This document shows positions 37,211 to 47,268 of a stretch of 64,000 nt of DNA, piece by piece. The DNA is from CAWAND01 sp963727915 (lineage in GTDB: Bacteria; Chloroflexota; Anaerolineae; Anaerolineales; E44-bin32). The stretch covers positions 1,054,001 to 1,118,000 of the forward strand of contig CAVSID010000001.1 in NCBI GenBank assembly GCA_963727915.1, given 5' to 3'. Within the stretch, counting starts at the first letter, position 1. Each line of letters starts with the position of its first letter. A program made the translations under genes and the position numbers. The notes beneath the pieces were generated by a model that worked only from the letters and a program-made list of their open reading frames with translations, was not told the origin of the DNA and ran no database searches.

Positions 37211-38397
37211 ATGCATTTGAATGATGCACAGTTGAGGGCACTGCTCGACGGCGAGTTGGCGCCGGCTGAAGAGGCCGAGCTGAGGCAACACTTGTCTGAC
37301 GTGCTCAGCCTGTCAGGCGCGGCTTGGCCGAGGTTGAGCAGCGGGCCGATTTCGTGGCCGGTCACATGGCACATGCTGACTCGCGCCGGTCCAGTGCCGG
37401 CGCTCAGGAGAGGGTTTGGCGCGGATTGAGAGTCGCGCATGGCTCGAGACCAATCCGTCAAGAACGCCCCGCTGGCGGCCTCGCTGGAGTTTGGGTTGGG
37501 CCATGGCAGGAGTGGCGGCGCTTCTGCTGGTTTCGCTGGCTTTTGCCCCGGTGCGGGTTTGGGCGGGCCAGTTTCTGGGACTGTTCCGGGTCAAGGAGAT
37601 CACGGTTCTGCCAGTCGACGTGACCCAGCTGAGCCAGCTGTCAGGCGACACGCCCTTCACAGAGCAGGTGGCCAAGATCATCAGCTCCGAGATCACGATG
37701 GTGCGCCCGCCTCAGGATCCGAAGCTGGTGGGTCCGTCGCCCAGGCCAGCGCACGCTGTCGGTTTGAGTGTGCGGCTCCCAGCTTCTCGCGCAGGATGCG
37801 CCGAAACTGGTCGTGCAGTCATGGCGAGGCATTCAAGATGACCATCGACCGGAGTCAGGCGCAGGCATTGCTGGATGAGCTTGACGGGGGCAAGCTGACG
37901 CTGCCGCAGGCGTTGGACGGGGCCCAGATCAGACGTCGACATCCCGGCCGGCGTCACGGCTGGCTACGGTGATTGCCCGGGCATCGAACTCTCCGACCCA
38001 TCTCAGGCGGGCACCAGCGGTTCGCCTGGCCGCCGCTACATCAACTGCGTGATGCTGGTCGAGGTCCCCAGCCCGACGGTCAATACGCCGCCGGATCTGG
38101 ATGTTTCCCAATTGGCTGCCATCGGGCTTCAGCTCAGCGGGATGAGTCCTGCCGGAGGCCGAAGCCTACAGCCAGACGGTCGACTGGACCTCGACCCTGG
38201 TGATCCCGATCCCTCGCAACGGCGCATCCTACCGAACAGTGAAAGTCGACGGGGTCAAGGGTTACCTGATCGAACGGCCGGTGGACGATGCACCCCAGTA
38301 TGTACTGGTGTGGACGAAGGGCGGAATTCTGTACGCCATCGGCGGGCTTGGGGACGGTGCGCAGGCTGCCATCGACATGGCCAACTCGCTGCCTTGA
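37211..38397 (+). CDS. Anti-sigma factor-like membrane protein, frameshifted
   Basis: About 395 residues. The N-terminus MHLNDAQLRALLDGELAPAEEAELRQHL is the zf-HC2-type start of anti-sigma factors, although the expected Cys pair falls in a badly read stretch near 37300. A membrane helix follows (AMAGVAALLLVSLAFAP), then a large extracytoplasmic domain: IDRSQAQALLDELDGG, RYINCVMLVEVPSPTVNTP, and the end YVLVWTKGGILYAIGG, typical of the DUF4367/RsgI-like outer domain. AAGGAGG precedes ATG 37211. Breaks near 37310, 37430, 37740, 37935 and 38155. It should hold the ECF sigma at the membrane. Confidence 0.65.
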
Positions 38398-38438
38398 ACC
38401 GGTCTGCTTCGGGAACGGCTTGAGATAGAATCCGACTG

Positions 38439-39364
38439 ATGGCGTCAGAGCTGGCGATTCAAACCCATGCGCCTGCGGAAGGAATTCGGCCGCACGGTGG
38501 CTGTCCAGGGCCTCACCCTCGAGGTGCCTCGAGGCGAGGTCTTCGGATTCCTGGGACCCAATGGCGCCGGCAAGACCACATCGATCAAGATGCTCTTGTC
38601 TTTGGTGGCGCCTACGAGCGGCGAAGCCCAGACTCCTCGGACGGCCGATTTCGGACCGCAGGCGTCCGGCGCCGGGTGGGCTTTCTTCCGGAGCACTTTC
38701 GGTTTCACGATTGGTTGACAGCCGAAGAGTTTCTCGAGCTCCACGGCCGGCTGTTCGGGATGGCCGAGGGCGCTCATTCAGCGCAAGATCCCCGAGCTGT
38801 TGGACCTGGTGGGGCTGACACCGTTTCGCCAGGCGCAGCTGCGCACCTTTTCCAAGGGCATGCTGCCAGCGCGTCGGACTGGCCCAGGCGCTGATCCACG
38901 ACCCGGAGCTTGTCATTCTGGACGAGCCGACGTCGGGCCTCGATCCGGTGGGCCGGCGACTGGTCCGGGACATCATCCAGGATCTTGCGGCGCCAGGGCA
39001 CGACGGTGTTCTTGAACTCCCACTTCCTGAGCGAAATCGAAATCACCTGCGACCGGGTGGCATTCATCAAGCAAGGGGAAGTGGTGCAGACCTCCAACCT
39101 GGACGAGTTGATGGAAGCCGACACGCTGGTGCAGATTAGGGGCGCGGGCTTTCGGAGGCCGTGTGGCCGGGCTGCGGCAGTGGGGGCAGGATGTGGACCG
39201 CGCCGACGGTGAGGTCCGCATGCGGCTCGCCGACCCCGAGGCACTGGCCGACGTGACGCGCTATCTTGGTCGCCCAAGGCGTGGATGTGTTGGCGCTGAC
39301 GCCGATCGCATCCCACCCTGGAGGACGTCTTCGTGCGGATCGTCGGTTCGGAGGGCGGGCTGTG
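38439..39364 (+). CDS. ABC transporter ATPase, frameshifted
   Basis: About 305 residues of the ABC-2 exporter type. Walker A GPNGAGKTTSIKML, then VGFLPEHFRFHDWLTAEEFLELHG (Q-loop and helical region), LRTFSKGMLQRVGLAQALI after correction (signature), Walker B LVILDEPTSGLDPVG, and switch His in LNSHFLSE. The C-terminus LEDVFVRIVG is standard for this group. Breaks near 38465, 38640, 38770, 38870, 38990, 39155 and 39270. It directly follows the sigma/anti-sigma pair and overlaps the permease start by 3 bp. Confidence 0.8.
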
Positions 39365-40210
39365 AGCCCGCTGCTGGTGATCACCCGCCTGACGCTGTTG
39401 GAGGCCTCGCGGCGGCGGATCCTGCAGGCGGCGATCGTGCTGGGCGTTCTGTTCCTGGGCCTGTTCAGCGTTGGGTTCTATTTCATGCGGGGCACGGTCG
39501 AGACGGCGGCTTCCAGCGCGCCGGCGGCCGATATCGGCCTCAAGGAGTTCTACAACTTCCTGCTCATGGCCGGCCTGTACGCCATCAGCTTTCTGTCGAT
39601 CGCCATGGGGGCCATTCTGGCGGCGGATACGCTCGCCGGAGAAGTGAATTCGGGGACCATCCAGGCTCTGGTCGCCAAGCCGATCCGCCGGGCCGAAATC
39701 GTGCTCGGGCAAGTGGTTGGGCTTCGCCTTGCTTCTGGGCGCATACCTGGTGCTGATGGCCGGCGGCGTGATGCTCAGCGTCTGGCTCCAGACGGGCTAC
39801 GCCGCGCCCAACATCCTGGCCGGACTGGGCCTGATGTACGCCGATTGCCTGCTGATCATGACCGTGACCCTGGCATGCAGCAGCAGCCTCTCCACGCTCG
39901 CCACCGGCGGGGTGGTCTTCGGCATGTACGGGATCGCTTTTCTCGGCGGGTGGGTGGAGCAGCTGGGGACACTGGCCGGGCAACATCACGGCAGTGAACA
40001 TCGGCATTCTATCGAGCCTGGCGGTTCCCAGCGAAGCGCTCTGGCGCCGGGCAGCGTTCGAAATGACTTCGCCCCTGGTCCAGCGCATTGGCTTCTCCCC
40101 ATTCTCGGCCGCCTCGCCCCCCAGCAACTTGATGGTGATCTATGCCGGTCTGTACTTCTTGGCGGCGCATGGCCCTCGCCATCCGTCAGTTCAACCGGCG
40201 GGATCTGTAG
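39362..40210 (+). CDS. ABC-2 type permease, frameshifted
   Basis: About 283 residues with six membrane helices. ITRLTLLEASRRRILQAAIVLG and AADTLAGEVNSGTIQALVAKPIRRAEIVLGQ are typical of NosY/YhaP-like ABC-2 permeases. GTG 39362 overlaps the ATPase stop. Breaks near 39722, 39980 and 40165; the corrected C-terminus is ALAIRQFNRRDL ending at 40210. It pairs with the ATPase and is probably under control of the ECF sigma/anti-sigma genes just upstream. Confidence 0.78.
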
Positions 40211-40258
40211 GGACCGCTATCCCTAGGTTGTCCTACAAGTCGAGTTGAGAGCCGTCAG

Positions 40259-41513
40259 CTACGATCGGCCGGTCAGGCGCTTTGGGCGCTGGTCGAGGAT
40301 TCGGCTGGGTGTCCGGCGATGAAGGGCCAGGAACGCCAGGGTCGCCAGGACCCCGACGGCGCCGGTGGCGTACCAGAGCAGGTGCGGGTCGGCGTTGTCG
40401 AGAATCAAGCCGGCCAAGATAGGCCCAATTCCAAATGGGATGCCGAACGAGAATCCAAAGATCGCCATGTAGCGGCCGCGCATGTGCTCGGGTGCCATGC
40501 GCGCCGTGAGCGCCTGCGAGACGGGTGAGACCAGCATTTCGCCCACGGTCAGGATCACGATCGCCAGAGCGAAGAACGGCATCGTAGACACAAACCCGTA
40601 CAGCCCGAAGCCTACGGCGTACAAGCCGGCGCCGAGGGCCATGATCAGCATCGGCGGATACGGCTCGATGCGGCGCGTGATCGGAAACTGCATGAAGACC
40701 ACCATGATGGCGTTCAGGCTCAGGAGCAGACCGTAGCCCGATTCGGGCACGCCTTGAACGTCCCGCAAGATAGACGCCAAGAGTGGCGCCCAGGTTCATG
40801 TAGGTAACCCCATCAAGATGCAGGCACCCAAGAAATGCCATGAAGACGCCATCCCGCAACACCACGACATAGCCGCGAAACGAGCCGCCAACGGTTTCCA
40901 CTTCGGCCCCGGGCTCGAGCTCGGGCCGGGTCTCGGGCAGAACGCGCCAGACGAGCACCGCTGTGATCAGGCTGATAACGGCGTCGGAAAGGAACAGCGC
41001 CAGGTAGGAATGGGAGGCCAGCAGCCCGCCGATGGCCGGGCCGATCGTCGCCGACAGATTGAAAGCGACCCGGATGATCCCGTAGCCCTGGGCGCGCTGG
41101 CGCTCGGGGAGCATGTCAGCCACCATGGCCTGCCGGGCCGGGCCGCCGGTGTCGGTGACGACACCTGATATGAGGGCGATGACATAGAAGAGCTGCAGGG
41201 AGTCGACCAGTCCCAAAAGCACGCTGCTAAGCGAGGAGGTGATCAGGCTGAAGATGATCATCCCTTTGCGGCCGAGGCGATCGGTCAACGCTCCCCCAAG
41301 CATGCTGCCGACGAAGCTGGAGACGGAGAACAGGGCGAACAGGATCCCCACCTCCGTCATCCCGACACCAAATCTGTGTGTGATGTACAGGGAGAAGAAC
41401 GGGAAAAGCAGGAAACCGCCCAACTTGTCGATGAACGTCACGCCTACCAGGGCCCAGAAGGGTCTTGGGTATTCGTGATAGGTGTCGGACAGGCGAGCAA
41501 TTTGACGTTGCAC
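40259..41513 (-). CDS. Major facilitator superfamily transporter, frameshifted
   Basis: A 12-helix MFS protein of about 415 residues. The loop 2-3 motif GGALTDRLGRKGMIIFS fits the MFS signature GxLaDrxGrkxxl. It continues with ARQAMVADMLPERQRAQGYGIIRVAFNLSATIGPAIGG, the drug-exporter type helix 5 region, and ends with MAPEHMRGRYMAIFGFSFGIPFGIGP. Breaks near 40790 and 40760. Likely an efflux pump of the YdeE/multidrug group. Its 3' end faces the ABC permease. Confidence 0.85.
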
Positions 41514-41712
41514 GTTTATCCCTCGGCGCGGCTGGCGCCGGTCCTTTGGTGCCGTCCATCCGCTTCAGTCGATTGAGGGGATGAAGAAGAAATCAGGGTT
41601 GGATGGGTGTCGCGCTGCGCCGGCTCAGCCAGGTTGGGGCGCCAGCCCACCATCATCCCATATGGGGCGGACCTTGTCCAGATCTGTGTCAGGGTGCAAA
41701 CGTGCCGGAGGC

Positions 41713-42154
41713 TTAGGCCTCTTCGTCGGGACGCCTGGGAATCAGAGTCGCCAATCCGATGACCAGGACGCCCTCGCTCGCCAGGAGAAAGTTGGAGGCG
41801 GTGCCCCGGGCGAGCAGGACCAGCCGGATTTGGTCGAAGACCGGGTTCGAAAGAAACTCGGCCAAACCCGGGATGGTGCTGAAGGTCAGCGGCACGAAGG
41901 CAGCGAAGAACACCCCGGTCAGGAAATACAGCAAAGTTGTGAAGACCGTGGGTCTGGCTCGGAATGAGCACGATCCAAAACAGGGCGAAGAGCAGGATCA
42001 CCATCACCAGGTCAACCACGATCCCCCACCACAGCTCGGGGCTGATGGCGAGGCTGCGCTGAACCTGGGCCTCCAGGGTTCCCTGGCCTACATCCAGCAA
42101 GAAACTAACGGAAAGCGTCACGATCAAGCCCAGAAGAGCTACAAAGTCGGACAT
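41713..42154 (-). CDS. Membrane protein of unknown function, frameshifted
   Basis: About 147 residues with four hydrophobic helices: VALLGLIVTLSVSFLL, ELWWGIVVDLVMVILLFALFWIVLI, AMLYFLTGVFFAAFVPLTFS and EGVLVIGLATLIP. A break near 41935 joins the two halves. No family recognised. ATG 42154 is preferred over 42157. It is transcribed divergently from the ArsR-family gene. The 200 bp between it and the MFS gene (41514-41712) show no gene. Confidence 0.5.
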
Positions 42155-42290
42155 CAAACGAGCCTCCGGCGAGATCCGGTTGGCACCGGTTTGGGAACGA
42201 TGGCGAAGCTAACCCCAAGAATACCGGAATCGCGCCCAATGTCCAATGGTCAAAAGGGTCCCGGCCGCCCCGGCTTTTCCCACCTTCCCC

Positions 42291-42319
42291 TTGACAGGCC
42301 AGGCGAAACACTGTATATT
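42291..42319 (+). promoter_or_regulatory. Sigma-70 promoter of ArsR-family gene
   Basis: TTGACA (42291-42296) and TATATT (42314-42319) with exactly 17 nt between, nearly the full consensus. It is the best promoter match found in the window. Confidence 0.85.
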
Positions 42320-42335
42320 ATGTGCATAACCCGTT

Positions 42336-42346
42336 TTACCGGGTAA
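42336..42346. promoter_or_regulatory. Probable ArsR-family operator
   Basis: TTACC-G-GGTAA, an 11-bp palindrome at about +10 to +20 relative to the expected transcription start and 25 nt before the regulator's ATG. The position suggests autorepression. Confidence 0.55.
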
Positions 42347-42371
42347 TCGCATAAAGTGGGAGTTTGTTCCA

Positions 42372-43465
42372 ATGCCCATCAGAAGCCAAGAAGTGATCCG
42401 GGAACAAAAGCGCACCGTTCTCGAGGTGGGGCTGGAGCCAGCGGCCAACGCGCTGGGCAGTTTGCACATGCTGGTTGAGCTTGAATGGCTTTCTGGGCTG
42501 GACGATTGGGTGGTAAGGACGGCGGACAAGATGAGCGCAGGGCCAGCGGCGCAACAACCAATTGGCCTTGAACGGCTTCTTCTACGCCGTGGTCCCATCG
42601 CAGAGCTGGCCAAGCTTTCCGGCCTACATCGATCATCTTCAATCCCTGGATGGACAGCAGCTGCAGGAACGGCTGATGCGCCGCTACGCCAGCCTGCCGG
42701 TTCGACCTGGGAGTGGGGGCGGACGTTGACCCCGACGACTGGGCGTGGGCCCTGGGGTCTGCCGAAGACTACCTTTCTTTTTTGGGGACGCGCTTCAAGG
42801 ATGAGATGATCGACGCCGATTTGGAGACGGAAGCCTATCGGCTGGTTGCCGCACCCGGAAGAAATGAAGACCATGCTCGTCTCGCATTTCACGGACATGT
42901 GGACGTCCTATCTCGAGCCGGAATGGGAGCAGGTCGAACCGATGCTGGCCACGTCGGCTCAGGGCGTTTCAGGACCTTGATCTGGACCGAATGACGCTGG
43001 AGGCAGCCTTTGATGCCATCACCCAACAGCCTCCGTCCAAAGTCCTGGAGTGGATGAAAGACGTGCAGCGGGTGGTCTTCGTACCCTCGGCCCACACCGG
43101 GCCCTACACGAGCCATCTGGCGGCGGAGAACACGGTCTGGGTGCTGTTTCAGCGCCCGGATGCCTGCCGGGCGGGAGCAGGAGGCGCCGGATCTTTCCCG
43201 GGCCGAGCTTCTGTACCGGCTCTCGGCGCTGGCGGAAGACACACGACTGCGCATCCTGGCGGACATCCGTGATCAAGGCGAGCTGTCTTCACAGGACATC
43301 ATCGAGCGGCTGGGCGTGAGCCAATCGACGGCGTCGCGTCATCTGCGGCAGCTCAGCGCCACCGGCTTCTTGTCGGAGAGGCGGACCGAATCGGGTAAGT
43401 GGTATCGACTGAATCCGGAGCGCATCGAGCTCACCCTTCAAGCGCTGCGCACCTATTTATCCTGA
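42372..43465 (+). CDS. ArsR-family regulator with large N-terminal domain, frameshifted
   Basis: About 363 residues. The C-terminal 90 residues form an ArsR winged helix: LYRLSALAEDTRLRILADI, then LSSQDIIERLGVSQSTASRHLRQL and a wing with WYRLNPERIELT. The N-terminal 260 residues contain EVGLEPAANALGSLHMLV and VVFVPSAHTGPYTSHL, a layout like the DUF5937/ArsR proteins of Actinobacteria and Chloroflexi. No metal-binding CxC pair is seen in the DNA-binding helix, so a metal is not the expected signal. GGGAG precedes ATG 42372. Breaks near 42540, 42710, 42865 and 43170. It probably represses itself through the palindrome at 42336. Confidence 0.7.
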
Positions 43466-43541
43466 ATTACCGGGCCGGGTGGCGGACGCAGGCAGTCCGT
43501 TAGCAGAAGGGTCGAACGGCCTTTTAGAGCGGGAGGACGAC

Positions 43542-43813
43542 ATGTTGTCTTGGCGAGATGTGCTGGATCAAGAGGCAAGAGGGGACGAACTTCAGAGGCA
43601 GGCCATGCGCTGGCGGCTGGTGCAGTCTGCGCAGCCCGCCGAGCCACGGCGACGGGCCGTCTGGCGGGGAGCATGATCCGCCTGGGTGCCTGGATGGAGC
43701 GGACGGGCTGTCGGCTTCAGAGCCGGTTCGCCAATATTGAGCCGCGAGTCCATGCTGGCGGCGTCAGGCGCCGAAACCCAATTGCATGGTTGCTCGTGAC
43801 CTCCACGGGTTGA
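43542..43813 (+). CDS. Small basic protein, frameshifted or two overlapping micro-genes
   Basis: As read, ATG 43542 gives a 44-residue peptide (MLSWRDVLDQEARGDELQRQ...) and ATG 43673, overlapping its stop as ATGA, gives a 46-residue peptide (MIRLGAWMERTGCRLQSRF...). With one base removed near 43660 they join into one protein of about 90 residues with an amphipathic, Arg-rich middle, which I think more likely given the error rate here. GGAGG lies just before 43542. No family recognised. It follows the ArsR gene by 76 bp and is closed by a terminator. Confidence 0.45.
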
Positions 43814-43838
43814 GCGATCCCACGCAACATCGGAGGCA

Positions 43839-43876
43839 AGGGGCCAGGCCGCAAGAGGGCCTGGTCCCCTTCTTCT
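43839..43876 (+). terminator. Intrinsic terminator
   Basis: AAGGGGCCAGGCC and GGCCTGGTCCCCTT form a long stem with one bulged base around loop GCAAGAG, followed by CTTCTTC. It ends the ArsR/small-protein transcript. Confidence 0.65.
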
Positions 43877-43913
43877 ATCCCGGCGCCCTCCACCTATCGC
43901 TTATCCCCCCGGT

Positions 43914-44504
43914 TCATTCGTCGACATGGGCCGGCGGCCCGGCGAGACATCCGCAGTGCTGCCAACCCGTGACGGCACAGGCGACAGCCCCGCCGGCGAA
44001 GAACCAGCTGGACAATGTCAGACTCAGGATGGCGCAGAAGACGGCGAAGGACCACAGCTCACCGCCCGAAAGGTACAGCATCAATGGCCGGCGGTAGCGC
44101 AGGCTGCCCTCCAACTCACGGGAAATGCGCGCCCGCCGGTAGATCAAGCAGATTCCGAGCATGCCGAAGCAGGATGACGCTCTCCCTCAGGAGCAGGGCG
44201 CCGACAAGGAACTGCATCGGCTGGATCCAGCCAACGAAGCCCACCGAGAGCCACCAGATGGCCGCCCAGGCCAGCCGAACTCGCCACCCAGGCGAACAAG
44301 AAACGCGGGCTGAACCAGCGCAGCTGGTTGACGTCGTCTTGGAAGGCCGGGGTGAGCTCCATGCTCCCCTCGAAGACGATGTGCTCATTGGCCCCCTGCA
44401 GATACAGCCGCGCCGTGGCAATCGTGGAAACGTAGTCGGCAACGTAGACGATGGTCCACGCCAGCAGCACCCAGCCAAGTTCCCCAGCCCAATGTCGGGT
44501 CCAT
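43914..44504 (-). CDS. Membrane protein of unknown function, frameshifted
   Basis: About 195 residues. It starts MDPTLGWGTWLG, followed by LLAWTIVYVADYVSTIATARLYL, a soluble loop FEGSMELTPAFQDDVNQLRWFSP, and then four hydrophobic stretches (AAIWWLSVGFVGWIQPMQF; LVGALLLRESVILL; LWSFAVFCAILSLTLSSWFF). Breaks near 44465, 44290 and 44160. No family recognised. A Rex/CRP-type palindrome lies 54 nt upstream of ATG 44504, where a regulator could act on it. Confidence 0.5.
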
Positions 44505-44557
44505 CGGCTACCTCCAGAAACCGTGATTCGGAATCAACCTCGGCAGCCCCAAGGCCT

Positions 44558-44575
44558 TTGTGAAAAAACGCACAA
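44558..44575. promoter_or_regulatory. Rex/CRP-type palindrome, copy 5
   Basis: TTGTGAA-AAAA-CGCACAA, between the HPr gene and the minus-strand membrane-protein gene, 54 nt upstream of the latter's start. Confidence 0.55.
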
Positions 44576-44591
44576 ACCGTCTGCCGGCTTC

Positions 44592-44938
44592 TCATTCCGA
44601 CGTTGCTGGGGATCCTTGCAAAGTCATTCTCAATCAGCCTGCCCGAGCGCGCTGAAGATGCGGCCTGAGCGTCCTCGCCCTCCACCGTGATGCGGATGCG
44701 ATGGCCGCGTTCGACAGCCCGCGTTGAGCACCTCCAGGATGCTCTTGGCATTTGCCTCGGGCCGCCCGAGGCCGAGGTTGACCAGGTGAATTTGCGATAC
44801 GAAGCGGTTGGCGGTCCTGATGAACATGGCTGCCGGGCGAGCGTGGAGCCCGGCCCCGTGTTCTACCACGAACTCGCGTTGGAGCCTGGGAACCGGCGTC
44901 TGCTTCACGACTCCCCCGTGCGATCCGGGGCCGCCCAT
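44592..44938 (-). CDS. HPr-like phosphocarrier protein, frameshifted
   Basis: About 110 residues with an N-terminal extension of 20. The HPr core is clear: HGAGLHARPAAMFIRTANRF with active-site His, and NAKSILEVLNAG with the Ser used for regulatory phosphorylation in Gram-positive HPr. It continues ERGHRIRITVEGEDAQAA and LIENDFA. A break near 44725 splits the two halves. The natural stop is lost in the frame as read; TGA 44592 in the next frame is proposed. No EI or sugar EII gene is visible. It lies 17 bp behind the TauE gene on the same strand. Confidence 0.65.
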
Positions 44939-44954
44939 CTTGTCGGAGCGGGGC

Positions 44955-45733
44955 CTAGCGGACAAGGGCACCGACCAGCTGGAATATGCCCAGCAAGTCG
45001 GCAGCCGAGACGATCACGATGGCCACCAGCAGCCGGCGCACCCAAACGCGCGCCCTTCTCGGCGGCCACTCTGGCCGCCACCCAGGCGCCCAGCATGTTG
45101 CCGACGGCAAGGATCAACCCAACCAGCCAGTCGACCTGGCCGTTGCGTACGAACACCGCCAGGGCGAACAGAGTGAAGAAGAGGACCAGCCCAACCTTGA
45201 CAGCGTTGGCGCGCACGAGATCGTAACCGACACTGAGCACGAGCCCGGCCAGCAGGAAGATTCCCACTCCGGCCTGGATGAAGCCGCCATACACGCCGAT
45301 CCCGAAGAAGATCAGGAGCTGAAGGAGCGAGGGTCGGTGTGTAAAGCGCTCGAGTGTGCCTTGGAGCCAACGCTGCGGGCGAACGAGGATGACCACCAAC
45401 ATGATCACCATGACGGCGCCGATCGTTCGCCGCATGAGGTCCTCGTTCAGGTTGACGGCGATCTGGGCGCCGAGAACGGAACCGACGACAGCCGGCAGCC
45501 CGAGCCAGAAGACGCCGCGTAGGTCGAGCAGACTCGCGGCGGTGGAAACTCGCCCCGGCAACGACGTTCTGCAGGACGATCGCCACCCGGTTGGTGCCGT
45601 TGGCAATGGTTGCCGGCAGCCCGATGAAGATCAGCATGGGCAGCGTGACAAGCGATCCCGATCCGGCCAGCGTGTTGATGAACCCGGCCAAGAAGCCGGC
45701 CCCGATCACGGCGGGTATGAGATACCAGGCCAC
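44955..45733 (-). CDS. TauE/SafE-family membrane transporter, frameshifted
   Basis: About 258 residues with eight helices. N-terminal GAGFLAGFINTLAGSGSLVTLPMLIFIGLPATIANGTN is the TauE/SafE hallmark (also called DUF81), and FFGIGVYGGFIQAGVGIFLL is the second copy of the same repeat. The C-terminus after correction is VRRLLVAIVIVSAADLLGIFQL. Breaks near 45545 and 45045. The family exports or imports sulfite, sulfoacetate or other organosulfonates. It starts about 80 bp after the M29 gene. Confidence 0.82.
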
Positions 45734-45814
45734 TGCAACCCCTTCTTATCGGCTGATGTCCGGGCACATTGATCCTGGCGTCAGCCCGGACAGCGGTCGT
45801 TGGGAACCGGCAGG

Positions 45815-47084
45815 CTACGACGTCGAAGGCCCATTCGCCGGAGCGCATCACGGGTTCGGCGTCGCCCTCGGCGGACAGGCCGTCGATGTCCATGTTCCCC
45901 GAGCCGATCATGAAATCGACGTGGATCTTGCTCAGGTTGCCGCCAGCGGCCACGAAGGCTGCCTCGTCCATGCTTTCGCCGCCATCGATGGTGCCCATGT
46001 AGGCCCGTCCCAGGGCCAGATGGCAGGCGGCGTTTTCGTCGAACAGGGTGTCGTAGAAGAGCACGCCGGACTGCGCCACCGGGGAGCTGTGGGGCACGAG
46101 CGCCACTTCGCCCAGGTGTGCCGCGCCTTCGTCGGTGGTGAGCAAGCTGGACAGGAGCGCATGGTTGACGGAGGCGTGCGAGTTGACCACCCGACCATCC
46201 TTAAAGGTCAGATGGATGCCTTCGATCACCCGTCCGCTGACGCTCAGCGGCATCGAGGCGGTCACCGTGCCTTCGGCCCGTCGCCGGTCGGGGAGCGTGT
46301 AGACCTCCTCGGTCGGCATGTTGGGGATGAAGGCAATCCCCGAGCTGGAGATGCTGCCCCCGCCGTGCCAACGGTGGCCGGCGGGTAGGCCGATCGTCAG
46401 ATCCGTGCCGGGGGCGCTGTAGTGCAAGCGCATCGAAGGCCTTGGCGTTGAGGTAGTTGTAGCGGGCCGCCAGGTGTTTGACGTGTTGCCGCCAGGCCTC
46501 CACCGGGTCCGGCTGGTCGACGCGGCAGATGCGGAAGACCAATTCCCATAGCGCATCCAGTCGCGCTTCGGGCGGCCAGGTCAGGCAGGACGCGATCGGC
46601 CCAAGCGGCGACCGGGATGGCGATGACGCACCAGTTCGTCTTGTCGCTTGGTCGTGACTTCTGCGGTGGGGAAGAAATCGTCCTGGGTCTTGCGTTGAAA
46701 GGCGGCCGTCAGCGCTTCGTCGTGGCCCTCGAGCAAATTCGGAGGATAGGCATGCACCGAGAGATAGGCGCCGCCCTGGCGGACATGTTCGGCAGCAGCC
46801 TGGTAGCGCCAATCGGGAAAGGAGTTCGACCCAGTCCATGCCCCGGTTTTCGAGGGCCATCAGGGTCAGATCGACTGTCTCCCCAAATCGGCTCGACCGA
46901 TCGGGCACCGGCGGCGTAGGCAGCCCTGGCCAACGCGCGGATGAGCGGGAGCGACCTCCAGAGGTACTCCGAACCGAATGCTCGGATCGGCGATGAGCAG
47001 GGGCTGTTCTGTCTGCAAATTCAACCCGGTACGGATGATCAGCTCGGCATAGCGCTCCAGGGAAGCTTCGAAGTCCATCGACAT
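45815..47084 (-). CDS. M29-family aminopeptidase (second copy), frameshifted
   Basis: About 420 residues, the usual length of aminopeptidase T/AmpS. The N-terminus SLERYAELIIRTGLNLQTEQPLL is typical, and the second half is continuous: GIAFIPNMPTEEVYTLPD, GVLFYDTLFDENAACHLALG, and IHVDFMIGSGNMDIDG, which hold the metal-binding Glu, His and Asp residues. The family end GEWAF is followed by an out-of-frame TAG at 45815, proposed as the true stop. Several breaks lie between 46980 and 46430. GGAGG precedes ATG 47084. A hairpin and a Rex/CRP-type palindrome lie upstream. Confidence 0.82.
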
Positions 47085-47108
47085 GGCAGTCGTCCTCCAG
47101 ACGGTAGC

Positions 47109-47139
47109 AAAAGCCGGGCCCACACGGCTTGGGCCCGGC
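47109..47139 (-). terminator. Hairpin with T-run before second M29 gene
   Basis: On the minus strand a perfect 10-bp stem GCCGGGCCCA...TGGGCCCGGC (47113-47139) is followed by TTTT (47112-47109). It can end the upstream lipoprotein transcript, but it lies only 25 nt before the M29 start, so it may also work in that gene's leader. Confidence 0.65.
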
Positions 47140-47196
47140 GGCCATTGTCGCGCCTGAGCTTGCGCATGCGACAAGCTCAGCCGGCCCGAGATGACA

Positions 47197-47214
47197 TTGT
47201 GATGAATTTCACAA
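47197..47214. promoter_or_regulatory. Rex/CRP-type palindrome, copy 6
   Basis: TTGTGAT-GAAT-TTCACAA, 113 nt upstream of the minus-strand M29 gene and upstream of its leader hairpin. Confidence 0.55.
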
Positions 47215-47268
47215 GATCACCTGCGGGCCGGCGTGTGTTTCACACAGGCGAGCGAAGGCTGGCTTGCT

